Below, one piece after another: positions 7,252-13,280 of a DNA stretch of 19,281 nucleotides. Made by a program: the position numbers and the translations under genes. Positions within the stretch are counted from its first letter, which is position 1; each line of letters begins with the position of its first letter. The stretch spans positions 1 to 19,281 of the forward strand of contig JAAOII010000008.1 of NCBI GenBank assembly GCA_015163845.1, given 5' to 3'. The notes beneath the pieces are model-generated. The model ran no database searches. It saw only the letters and a program-made list of their open reading frames with translations, and was not told the origin of the DNA. This DNA is from Candidatus Portiera sp. GTDB taxonomy: Bacteria; Pseudomonadota; Gammaproteobacteria; CBDBNL01; JAAOII01.

Positions 7252-7803
7252 TTATGCTCCCCAGCCCATTTTCTGCAGAATATTGTCTTTGACTATGAAG
7301 AAATTATATAAGGCAGATAAGACATGAACGATTACAAAAATCAGCAAAGCTTTCCCAAAAACTTCTTGATGCAGGAACCGAGCAATTTCATTTAATGTTT
7401 CATTGGGTTCTGGGAAACCTGGAATGCTGAAAATATTAAAAAAGTTAATATCACGCCCCTTTGACCTCACCATTATCATTCCAGCAATCGGTTGCAATAA
7501 TATGGCTGCATATAATAGATAATGCACTACAGAGGAAACACGCTTCTGCCAATTTGGCATGGCAATAGGATAATCTGGTTTTGGGTTAATAAACTTCCAG
7601 ATGAACCGAAGGATCACCAGCATGAAGACCGTCAGGCCTATTGACTGATGTAGCCAGGTGACAAAGAATTTCTCTGCACTGTCACGCGGGAAATAGTAAG
7701 AGAGGGGTCCCATGAGTAGTAAAAATACTATCAGAGCAAACATTGTCCAATGAAAGGTCTTAGTCACCAAACCATAGCGTAAAGAGTTATTAGATAATTG
7801 CAT
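7252..7803 (-). CDS. Cytochrome b561 family protein (CybB-like)
   Basis: The protein has 183 residues with four hydrophobic helices, the size and layout of the prokaryotic b561 family. These are inner-membrane di-heme proteins, some of which move electrons between quinol and superoxide or other acceptors. Likely heme ligands are His18 (TKTFHWT), His52 (LHQSIGL), His145 and His160, at spacings close to E. coli CybB H13, H47, H137 and H151. His94 (VVHYLLY) is an additional membrane histidine. The gene is last in a run of six co-directional genes, 33 bp after the Omp85-like gene, so it may supply heme-based electron transfer to that group. A TATAAT lies 7 nt before its ATG, so a separate leaderless transcript is also possible. 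Confidence 0.9.
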   Translation of the reverse strand: MQLSNNSLRYGLVTKTFHWTMFALIVFLLLMGPLSYYFPRDSAEKFFVTWLHQSIGLTVFMLVILRFIWKFINPKPDYPIAMPNWQKRVSSVVHYLLYAAILLQPIAGMIMVRSKGRDINFFNIFSIPGFPEPNETLNEIARFLHQEVFGKALLIFVIVHVLSALYNFFIVKDNILQKMGWGA

Positions 7804-7810
7804 AATATCT

Positions 7811-7816
7811 ATTATA
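7811..7816 (-). promoter_or_regulatory. TATAAT box 7 nt before the cytochrome b561 start
   Basis: On the minus strand TATAAT is followed by AGATATT and then ATG. A -10 box normally places transcription start about 7 nt downstream, which here would be the start codon itself. No -35 consensus is seen 17 nt upstream, so this is suggestive only. Confidence 0.3.
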
Positions 7817-7836
7817 CCCCCAATATTAAATGATTA

Positions 7837-9267
7837 TTAGAAAGATCGGCCTATAAGAACATTAACAGTCCCTTCAGTATAGAAATTGTTATTTTGAGCA
7901 AAAGCTATGCCTATTGCTGGAAAAAACACATCGCCAAAATAGAAATAGGTTGCTAGTCCGCCAGCACTCCAAGATATATTATCAGGTAAATTAGCTGCTG
8001 AATTGGTGTTTGGGATACCGTTCATATTACCTAGATCAATGAAAGGAGCAAAAGTCCAAATAAATTTCTTTCTTTGTAGCACAGGCATTTGATATTCCAT
8101 ACCCAAAACAGCATATTCTTTGCCCCACAGACCTGAATTTGGAATACCACGAGATCCTATTTGAGCGCCGATTTTATAACTCCCAAAAGCATTATCTTGT
8201 TGTCTGATTTCATGCTTTAGGTATAGCAGGAATGCTTGATTTCTTACAGATGGAACTCCTAAGGAGAAAGAAGTTGAGAGTTTAATATCATTTTCATTAG
8301 GTGTCTCTTTATCTCTATCAGCAGATCCTTGCTCATCCCTATCATCATTGCTAAAGTCATAGAAATCACCTTCTAGTTTCTGGGAAAATTCAATACCACT
8401 GTTATAGTACTCCTTAGGTGCCCCTACTGCTAGGCTATAACCAATGCCTAAAGTCCCTTTAGTATAGGTAACTATTTCATTCGCTGTAGCATCCGGGTTA
8501 TCCTCTCGCACTTTGGGATTTCCTGGAGTGGTTATTATATAATTTTCATTAAATTTTGTTGAGGAGTAACCAAGGGAATAATCCAGTCGGATAAATTGAT
8601 CTTCTGGGCGTGAATATGACACTTCAAAAAGAGAACTTTCCTCAGTAGTGCCATAGATCAAATTTGTGCCTGAGAATTGCTGGTATTCAGTTGCTACTTG
8701 ACCAAGGCGTAGAATTGAACTTTCATCCAAATTATCTCCTAGATTGAGGAGACCATAAGTAATCTCATAAGAGTCGCGTCCACTTGGTTCCTGATGTTCA
8801 TATTTGAGTAATGTCAAGTCACCACGTCCTCCCGTATTAATATCGGCTAAGATAAGACCAGTGGCACTTTCCTCGTTTTCACCCCCTGATGCTATTATTG
8901 GGAATACTATCCAAGTGATTTTATCTTCCAGTTTTACATCCAATTTGCTATTATCATTAACCGATATTTCAATGTTCTTGAATAGCTGTCTTCCTTCCAG
9001 ACATTGCTTAATAAAAACAGTATTTTTACCTTGTTTAGCACATTGGATTACTAATTTTTTGATAAAAGATTCTTTACTTCTTTTGTTGCCACTGACGATA
9101 ATATCATTAGCTGTAACAGGATCTGGAAATGCTCCATCAGCAGCATATAGATTACTAGAGAAGAGTAATAGTGCAGAGAGCATCAATGGCAGCAGGACCT
9201 TTAGTCGCAACTGTAGTGATGTAATTTGATAGGTAGTTTTCATAAGATTATTATACTTTAATTTCAT
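7837..9267 (-). CDS. Omp85-superfamily outer-membrane protein with a single POTRA domain
   Basis: The protein has 476 residues. A signal peptide with hydrophobic core LLPLMLSALLLFSS ends near YAADG (about 43). One POTRA-like domain (about 53-115) shows IIVSGN...KESFI...RQLFKNIEISV and contains Cys76 and Cys89, which could form a disulfide. The rest is a predicted beta-barrel. Its Omp85 signatures are SRGI (Arg373, replacing the VRGF/Y loop-6 motif), GMEYQMPV, FIDLGN, and a terminal phenylalanine in LIGRSF. BamA has five POTRA domains and TamA three, so this is neither. It may be a translocation or assembly pore for a specific partner. The start could instead be ATG 9243, which shortens the N-terminal region and lies 6 nt after a TATAAT. 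It is 26 bp downstream of the Cys-motif gene in the same direction. Confidence 0.8.
   Translation of the reverse strand: MKLKYNNLMKTTYQITSLQLRLKVLLPLMLSALLLFSSNLYAADGAFPDPVTANDIIVSGNKRSKESFIKKLVIQCAKQGKNTVFIKQCLEGRQLFKNIEISVNDNSKLDVKLEDKITWIVFPIIASGGENEESATGLILADINTGGRGDLTLLKYEHQEPSGRDSYEITYGLLNLGDNLDESSILRLGQVATEYQQFSGTNLIYGTTEESSLFEVSYSRPEDQFIRLDYSLGYSSTKFNENYIITTPGNPKVREDNPDATANEIVTYTKGTLGIGYSLAVGAPKEYYNSGIEFSQKLEGDFYDFSNDDRDEQGSADRDKETPNENDIKLSTSFSLGVPSVRNQAFLLYLKHEIRQQDNAFGSYKIGAQIGSRGIPNSGLWGKEYAVLGMEYQMPVLQRKKFIWTFAPFIDLGNMNGIPNTNSAANLPDNISWSAGGLATYFYFGDVFFPAIGIAFAQNNNFYTEGTVNVLIGRSF
9250..9255 (-). promoter_or_regulatory. TATAAT box just before the alternative start of the Omp85-like gene
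   Basis: On the minus strand TATAAT is followed by 6 nt and the ATG at 9243. If it is a -10 box, translation would begin at or near the first base of the mRNA and the upstream ATG at 9267 would not be used from that transcript. Confidence 0.3.
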
Positions 9268-9293
9268 AAGATTTTGAGATTATTAGGTGTCGT

Positions 9294-10112
9294 TTAGCAA
9301 CTGGCGATGACGTCTATGCTTGCTGGGTCAATGGCGAATTCGTAATAGTTATTAACTAAGGTAAGTTGTCCTTCTGCTTCAATCAAGTCCAAAGCATAAG
9401 GCAATAAAGGTTTGATATCTTGTGGAGAATAAATATTTCTGTCGGGTGAGTTATCTAACGCATCTGCATTGCGGACTAGGATGAGACGGTTGAGCTGAGT
9501 GGATTGTGGCGCAAAGATTGCTGGAATACCGCCGCGCAAACATAGAGAAGCGCAAGATTTATGAGTCATACCAACTGAGGGTTGCATAACGCCAAAGTGG
9601 CATTTACTATCTATGATTCGCCCGCGTATCCTATAAGTTCCTAAATCACGAGGAGGATTTATAGCTACTGGTAACTTGCCACGCACACCAATAATGTCGG
9701 ATATTTCTGCAAGGTAGTTATATCTTGTGTCATAGCGACTGAGTATTTTTCCAGTAACTTTTACATTCTCTGCATTCAAGTCGCTAACCATCTTGTGCGC
9801 CCCATGTTTTCCTATAGCAACTAAGAATAAAGTATCATAGCCGACTGATGAGTAACGATTGGGAATCATCAAATAAGGATATGGTTCTTTCACCAATTTT
9901 CCTTGAAGAGTTACTGCGCGTTGTCCCCAGACCGCGGCATCTGGTTTTCTTTGGTTATTGGCTATAAGTGTTGCCAAGCCACCAACGGCAGCAATAGCTA
10001 AAGGTATGGTTGCAAGTAAGAAGCGCCGATCTTTATTAGGCATTTCTTTGTAACCTATAAAGAAATCATCATTACTCTTTTTCTTAGAGGGATTTTTCTT
10101 GAAAAACTTCAT
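9294..10112 (-). CDS. Membrane-anchored periplasmic protein with C-x12-H-x2-C-x3-C motif, possible tandem OB-like domains
   Basis: The protein has 272 residues and matches no family that I can name. The N-terminus is cytoplasmic and very basic (several Lys in 1-30). One hydrophobic anchor (about 31-51) follows an RR pair. The remainder should face the periplasm. The striking motif is Cys171-His172, His184, Cys187, Cys191 within IIDSKCHFG and HKSCASLCLRGGIP, which could bind a metal or cluster. Two segments look like repeats of one small beta fold: VTLQGKLVKEP...NVKVTGKILSR (about 67-126) and RIRGRIIDSK...LIEAEGQLTLV (about 161-253), reminiscent of OB folds. It also ends in Cys272. The start overlaps the stop of the Rieske-fusion gene by 4 bp (ATGA), so the two products are probably made together. 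A role as electron-transfer or maturation partner is inferred from context only. Confidence 0.8.
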   Translation of the reverse strand: MKFFKKNPSKKKSNDDFFIGYKEMPNKDRRFLLATIPLAIAAVGGLATLIANNQRKPDAAVWGQRAVTLQGKLVKEPYPYLMIPNRYSSVGYDTLFLVAIGKHGAHKMVSDLNAENVKVTGKILSRYDTRYNYLAEISDIIGVRGKLPVAINPPRDLGTYRIRGRIIDSKCHFGVMQPSVGMTHKSCASLCLRGGIPAIFAPQSTQLNRLILVRNADALDNSPDRNIYSPQDIKPLLPYALDLIEAEGQLTLVNNYYEFAIDPASIDVIASC

Positions 10113-11152
10113 CTTATGATTGCTGCCTTAGTAGGAGTTCCTGGAGGATTAGGTTTTTGGTTAACCTGAATAGTCCGATTTTTAATTCTAACTTTATAGG
10201 TGGCTAGCTTCTCAGTAAAGGGAGAGGGTGAACGTCCAGTAGTGGGGATATACTCGTAGCCATGCCAAGGGCAGACAATATTGCCATTCACTACTCGGCC
10301 TTCGCACAAGGGACCATTTTGATGAGCACAAGCATTTGCCACAGCAACAATTTTGTTATTATCATAGCGAAAGACAGCTATTTTGTCGCCATTCTTTAGA
10401 GTGAAGCCCTTGCCATGTTCATTAGTTATGCTTCTTGCAGGACAAAGCTTAACCCATTCTCCATCATCAGTATTTCTTTTATCCCTTTGCCATTCTCTAA
10501 AGGCAGAAGTTAAATGCAAACTAACAACTATTATTACTGCGGTTGCGAGTAGATATAAATTGGATAAACTACCTTCGGTTTGAATGAAACCAGTTAAAAC
10601 ATGAATAACCAGCAAGCCATAGGCTAGATAAACAAGCATATGTAAGATTTTCCACACAGGAGCGCTAAATAACTTCAGCCAAAAATCATGGCTGGTTAAT
10701 GCCATAAGCAAGATGATTAGATAAGCAGCGGCTCCATATAGTTCAAAGGGGAAGCGGGCAAAACTCTCATAATTGGGATTGCTAATAAAAAGAGCATATA
10801 AAGGTGAGATTACCCCATAGCCATAATACCAAATTAATACTAGGCCTATATGAGCTGTGGCGACAATGCACATAGACACTCCAAAATGGCGTCTGTTATA
10901 TAAAAGTGGTTTGAAAATTGAAGATAATCTTGCTAAAGGTCCAATGATTAATATGATATGCAACATCAGGAAAGCACAACTACCCAATGCTCTTATGAGA
11001 ATAATCACGGGGCTGATTGCTTGTGGCTGATCATAGTTGAGTAAGGAAATGCTTACGAATATACCTAGGTAAACTATTAGACCGATTATGATAAATAAAT
11101 CATAGACCTTTTTGAGTTTGTTCCACTGAACTGCTTGATAATCCGCGCTCAT
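10109..11152 (-). CDS. Ferric-reductase-like transmembrane cytochrome fused to a Rieske [2Fe-2S] domain
   Basis: The protein has 347 residues. Six predicted helices lie at about 17-39, 48-76, 90-113, 137-156, 168-189 and 198-218. Membrane histidines that could hold b-type heme are H65, H101, H171 and H184, with H213 in the last helix. The pattern resembles the ferric reductase-like/MsrQ family. A Rieske domain follows, with the complete cluster motif C275-A-H277-x16-C294-P-W-H297. Basic residues flank the N-terminus, the helix 2-3 loop and the segment after helix 6, which puts the Rieske domain in the cytoplasm. Single-electron transfer from cytoplasmic Rieske to membrane heme, or the reverse, is inferred. 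No flavin- or NADPH-binding domain is present, so a separate reductase would be needed. The gene has 4-bp ATGA overlaps at both ends and an acceptable Shine-Dalgarno (AAGAGA) inside the poly-Glu gene. Confidence 0.88.
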   Translation of the reverse strand: MSADYQAVQWNKLKKVYDLFIIIGLIVYLGIFVSISLLNYDQPQAISPVIILIRALGSCAFLMLHIILIIGPLARLSSIFKPLLYNRRHFGVSMCIVATAHIGLVLIWYYGYGVISPLYALFISNPNYESFARFPFELYGAAAYLIILLMALTSHDFWLKLFSAPVWKILHMLVYLAYGLLVIHVLTGFIQTEGSLSNLYLLATAVIIVVSLHLTSAFREWQRDKRNTDDGEWVKLCPARSITNEHGKGFTLKNGDKIAVFRYDNNKIVAVANACAHQNGPLCEGRVVNGNIVCPWHGYEYIPTTGRSPSPFTEKLATYKVRIKNRTIQVNQKPNPPGTPTKAAIIR

Positions 11153-11370
11153 TTCTCTTGCTCTTCCTCCTCCTCTTCTTCCTCTTCTTCTTTGATGCTA
11201 TCCAACTCTGTTTCCCATTGGGTGAAATTAGTCAAGTCATTAGTACCATTGATAGAGTTCTGTAGGTTATTATTATTAATTATACCCACAAACATTATGA
11301 AAGCAACGCCAAGTAATAACGTAATAATTATCCAGACGACGAGGTGAATCCTGCGATGCCAATATTTCAT
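11149..11370 (-). CDS. Small single-helix membrane protein with poly-glutamate C-terminus
   Basis: The protein has 73 residues and belongs to no family that I recognise. A basic N-terminus (KYWHRR) precedes one hydrophobic helix (about 9-31). An Asn-rich stretch follows (INNNNLQNSINGTND), then a tail with ten consecutive glutamates (61-70). The positive-inside rule puts the acidic tail in the periplasm, where it could bind cations. The Glu tract is encoded by a GAA/GAG microsatellite (11161-11190), which could change length in whole codons without losing frame. The gene is real rather than chance: it has ATGA overlaps with the genes on both sides, so it is translated as part of the Rieske-fusion set, probably as a small subunit or assembly factor. 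Confidence 0.75.
   Translation of the reverse strand: MKYWHRRIHLVVWIIITLLLGVAFIMFVGIINNNNLQNSINGTNDLTNFTQWETELDSIKEEEEEEEEEEQEK
11161..11190. repeat. GAA/GAG trinucleotide tract encoding ten glutamates
   Basis: Thirty bases of pure purine triplets (read on the minus strand) lie at the end of the 73-residue membrane protein gene. The mixture of GAA and GAG makes it less slippery than a pure repeat. It also supplies the purine-rich sequence ahead of the next start codon (ATG at 11152), so it may double as a ribosome binding region. Confidence 0.8.
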
Positions 11371-11789
11371 TTATTTGGGCTCTTCTTTTTTGGAACTGGC
11401 TTAGCTTTTTTAATTGCTGGTTTGGCAGCTACCTTGCTAACTTTTTTCGAGGTCTTACTTGGCTTATCTGTTGCTATTCTAATGGACTTACTAATTTTTT
11501 CTTTAGAAGATGGTCGACTCTTGGATCCTTGTTTTTGGCGTTTTTGGATGGCTATACGGGGGGCAATAAATAGCTTTGCTAAGCATATTGGCATCACCAG
11601 AGGCCATAATAGCATAGATGCTGGGAAGATTATAATTCTGAAACCAACACTAGCGGCTCGCGCATGCTCATCAATAAGATTTACTACTATAAAGACGAAG
11701 AATATAGCGAAAACTCCACCAACGACTAAGTAGTATATAAGATAGGTCTCAAACTCAGTGATCGTTTGAAGGGGAAGAGCTATATTCAT
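11367..11789 (-). CDS. Small two-helix membrane protein with long lysine-rich tail
   Basis: The protein has 140 residues and no name that I can support. Two helices are predicted (about 17-38 and 52-74). The second contains RIIIFPASMLLWPLVMP, where a Pro followed by LLWPL is distinctive. Residues 80-140 form a low-complexity tail rich in Lys, Ser, Pro and Ala, similar in composition to histone H1-like tails and expected in the cytoplasm. The tail could bind nucleic acid, acidic protein surfaces or lipid head groups. It is the first gene of the co-directional redox cluster and ends in an ATGA overlap with the poly-Glu gene. A plus-strand frame covers the same bases but lacks a coherent protein pattern. 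The only ribosome-binding signal is a short GGA before the ATG. Confidence 0.75.
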   Translation of the reverse strand: MNIALPLQTITEFETYLIYYLVVGGVFAIFFVFIVVNLIDEHARAASVGFRIIIFPASMLLWPLVMPICLAKLFIAPRIAIQKRQKQGSKSRPSSKEKISKSIRIATDKPSKTSKKVSKVAAKPAIKKAKPVPKKKSPNK

Positions 11790-11831
11790 TCCAGTGTCTA
11801 TTGCTGTATGGCTTTACTTATTATCAGATAA

Positions 11832-11882
11832 ATTGTATTTTGATATGCTAGCAGATATTCAAGAAATACAATACTTGGCATA
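11832..11882 (-). promoter_or_regulatory. Possible promoter with inverted repeat upstream of the redox gene cluster
   Basis: ATTGTATTT (11832-11840) and AAATACAAT (11874-11882) form a perfect 9-bp inverted repeat with a 33-nt spacer, in the 114-bp gap between ispF and the cluster. On the minus strand TTGAAT (11867-11872) could be a -35 and TACAAT (11832-11837) a -10, but their 19-bp spacing is long. The -10 would lie in one arm of the repeat, so a bound regulator could block it. Alternatively the repeat helps end ispF transcription. Confidence 0.3.
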
Positions 11883-11903
11883 ATATCTATATTATAGAAC
11901 ATT

Positions 11904-12422
11904 TTAACTAGTAGAAGATAGCAAGCACACACAATGGGCTGCTATGGCTAGGTTGCTACCTATGGCGTCCATGCCCTCATTACAAGTAGCTTTGACATTG
12001 ATAGAACTCTTGCTAACCTCTAACAATGCGGCTATATTGTCGCGCATCTGTAACTTATAGGGGCTTAGTTTAGGACTTTCTAAAATCACAGTGCTATCAA
12101 GGTTTGCCACTTTATAGTTGCATTGTTTTATTTTCTGCAGAGTCAAGGTTACTAGTTTTTCACCAGAGATATTGAGCCATTTATCATCTGTATCTGGGAA
12201 GTGTTCGCCCAAGTCACCTAGTCCTGCAGCCCCCAATAAAGCATCACAAATAGCGTGTAGCAAAACGTCTCCATCAGAATGGGCAACAACTTTTTTGTCA
12301 CAAGGAATAGTAACTCCTCCAAGCATGAAGCCATCCCCATCAATTAGAGCATGCAGGTCATAACCATGTCCTATAGATAAATTGCCTGGCAAATCTAATG
12401 GCAAGTTACTTGAATTGTTCAT
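11904..12422 (-). CDS. ispF: 2-C-methyl-D-erythritol 2,4-cyclodiphosphate synthase
   Basis: The protein has 172 residues (E. coli IspF has 159). It makes the cyclic diphosphate of the non-mevalonate isoprenoid pathway, with release of CMP. The Zn2+ ligands are present as Asp22 and His24 in GHGYDLH and His48 in VAHSDGD. The core DALLGAAGLGDLGEHFPDTD is standard. The C-terminal signature is altered: the usual KATTxE reads T146-C147-N-E149, and the normally conserved GRGEG reads G155-S-N-L-A, so the Arg and Glu of that loop are missing. The fold seems intact, and activity may be changed rather than lost. The first 14 residues or so are extra. ispD, its usual partner, is absent. The gene follows a repeat-rich stretch and precedes the redox cluster by 114 bp. 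Confidence 0.93.
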   Translation of the reverse strand: MNNSSNLPLDLPGNLSIGHGYDLHALIDGDGFMLGGVTIPCDKKVVAHSDGDVLLHAICDALLGAAGLGDLGEHFPDTDDKWLNISGEKLVTLTLQKIKQCNYKVANLDSTVILESPKLSPYKLQMRDNIAALLEVSKSSINVKATCNEGMDAIGSNLAIAAHCVCLLSSTS

Positions 12423-12426
12423 ACTA

Positions 12427-12529
12427 TATATTGCTCACGCTGTATATTGCTCATATTTCGCGCACTATATATTTTGGATATTTTGGATATTTTGGAATGG
12501 GTGGAAGGGTGGAATGGATGGAATTATTT
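12427..12529. repeat. Short tandem repeats between the barrel-protein gene and ispF
   Basis: TATATTGCTCA occurs at 12427-12437 and 12443-12453 (period 16). The 9-mer ATTTTGGAT repeats three times (12471-12497, the last copy ending GGAA). It is followed by degenerate TGGAA-type repeats (GGGTGGAA, GGGTGGAA, TGGATGGAA). This fills nearly the whole 107-bp gap upstream of ispF, so any ispF promoter must lie within it. Replication slippage is the likely cause. Confidence 0.8.
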
Positions 12530-13219
12530 CTACCAAGAATAACCTAGCTTAAAAGCTAGAGAAGTAACTTGCAGTCCTTTGAGTTCACCATTATTTTCTA
12601 CAAGCCCATTTTGAGCAAGTTGAGCAAAATTGTTTTTGTCTCTGTTAACCTCCAAAGTGGTAGGTAACGAATGAATTAAGTGGAGCCCGACAGTAAAGCC
12701 CGACCTCGTAACACGGTTCATACCTAGCATTAAAACACTTAATAACTCTGGTTTATATGCAAGTGATAGATCACGGGTCTTTTTGACTAGAGTATCAGGA
12801 TACCAAAACCCCAGCCCTAAATACATGCCCATGGGATAGTGATGACGGTAACCTAACAGAGGACCACTTAAACTCAAGGATTCAAAATATCCAAGATTGG
12901 TTCCTACGTCACTTCTGCTAGATTCTTCATATATGGAGTAATAGTCCAGGGCAAGAGCATTACCACGGTCATCGGCAAAGTCCAAAGTAAAGCCATAGCC
13001 AGATTCACTAGTTGGTTCATGTTGGAGTAGGTCGGCGTGAGTATATTGCAAATACTCGCCAAAAAGAGGTGTCACAGATAATAATAAGCCAAAACTTCCT
13101 TTTAATCTACTCGTATGTATAGTATTGTCCTCATCCGCATTAGCTGGTTGTGACATACCGAGAGACAAAATAGCTAAAACACCTAAAATATATGGAAGCA
13201 TAGATCTATAGGTCTGCAT
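12530..13219 (-). CDS. Probable outer-membrane beta-barrel protein (uncharacterised)
   Basis: The protein has 229 residues from the ATG at 13217-13219. A signal peptide (MQTYRSMLPY then ILGVLAILSLG) should be cut near ANADED. The mature part has alternating hydrophobic strands rich in Gly and aromatic residues, for example YLGLGFWYPDT and GFTVGLHLIHSLPT, and ends LGYSW with a terminal aromatic as in many barrels. About 200 mature residues suggest a small barrel of roughly eight to ten strands. The family is not recognised. Longer starts exist: TTG 13357 overlaps nqrB and is unlikely, ATG 13267 gives a poor signal peptide, and ATG 13201 is a shorter option. The gene follows nqrB by 61 bp, where nqrC would normally sit, and may be co-transcribed with nqrAB. 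Confidence 0.65.
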   Translation of the reverse strand: MQTYRSMLPYILGVLAILSLGMSQPANADEDNTIHTSRLKGSFGLLLSVTPLFGEYLQYTHADLLQHEPTSESGYGFTLDFADDRGNALALDYYSIYEESSRSDVGTNLGYFESLSLSGPLLGYRHHYPMGMYLGLGFWYPDTLVKKTRDLSLAYKPELLSVLMLGMNRVTRSGFTVGLHLIHSLPTTLEVNRDKNNFAQLAQNGLVENNGELKGLQVTSLAFKLGYSW

Positions 13220-13280
13220 ATAGATCGTTATATAAAATTTTGTCACTTTCTTGGCAGATATAACCATAGTCACTGAGATA

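Noticed and set aside
8804..9229. 141-residue plus-strand frame
   Set aside because: It is antisense to the Omp85-like gene, which has a signal peptide, POTRA and barrel signatures.
11344..11733. 129-residue plus-strand frame
   Set aside because: It lies opposite the Lys-tail membrane protein gene, whose ATGA overlap and two clear helices favour the minus strand.
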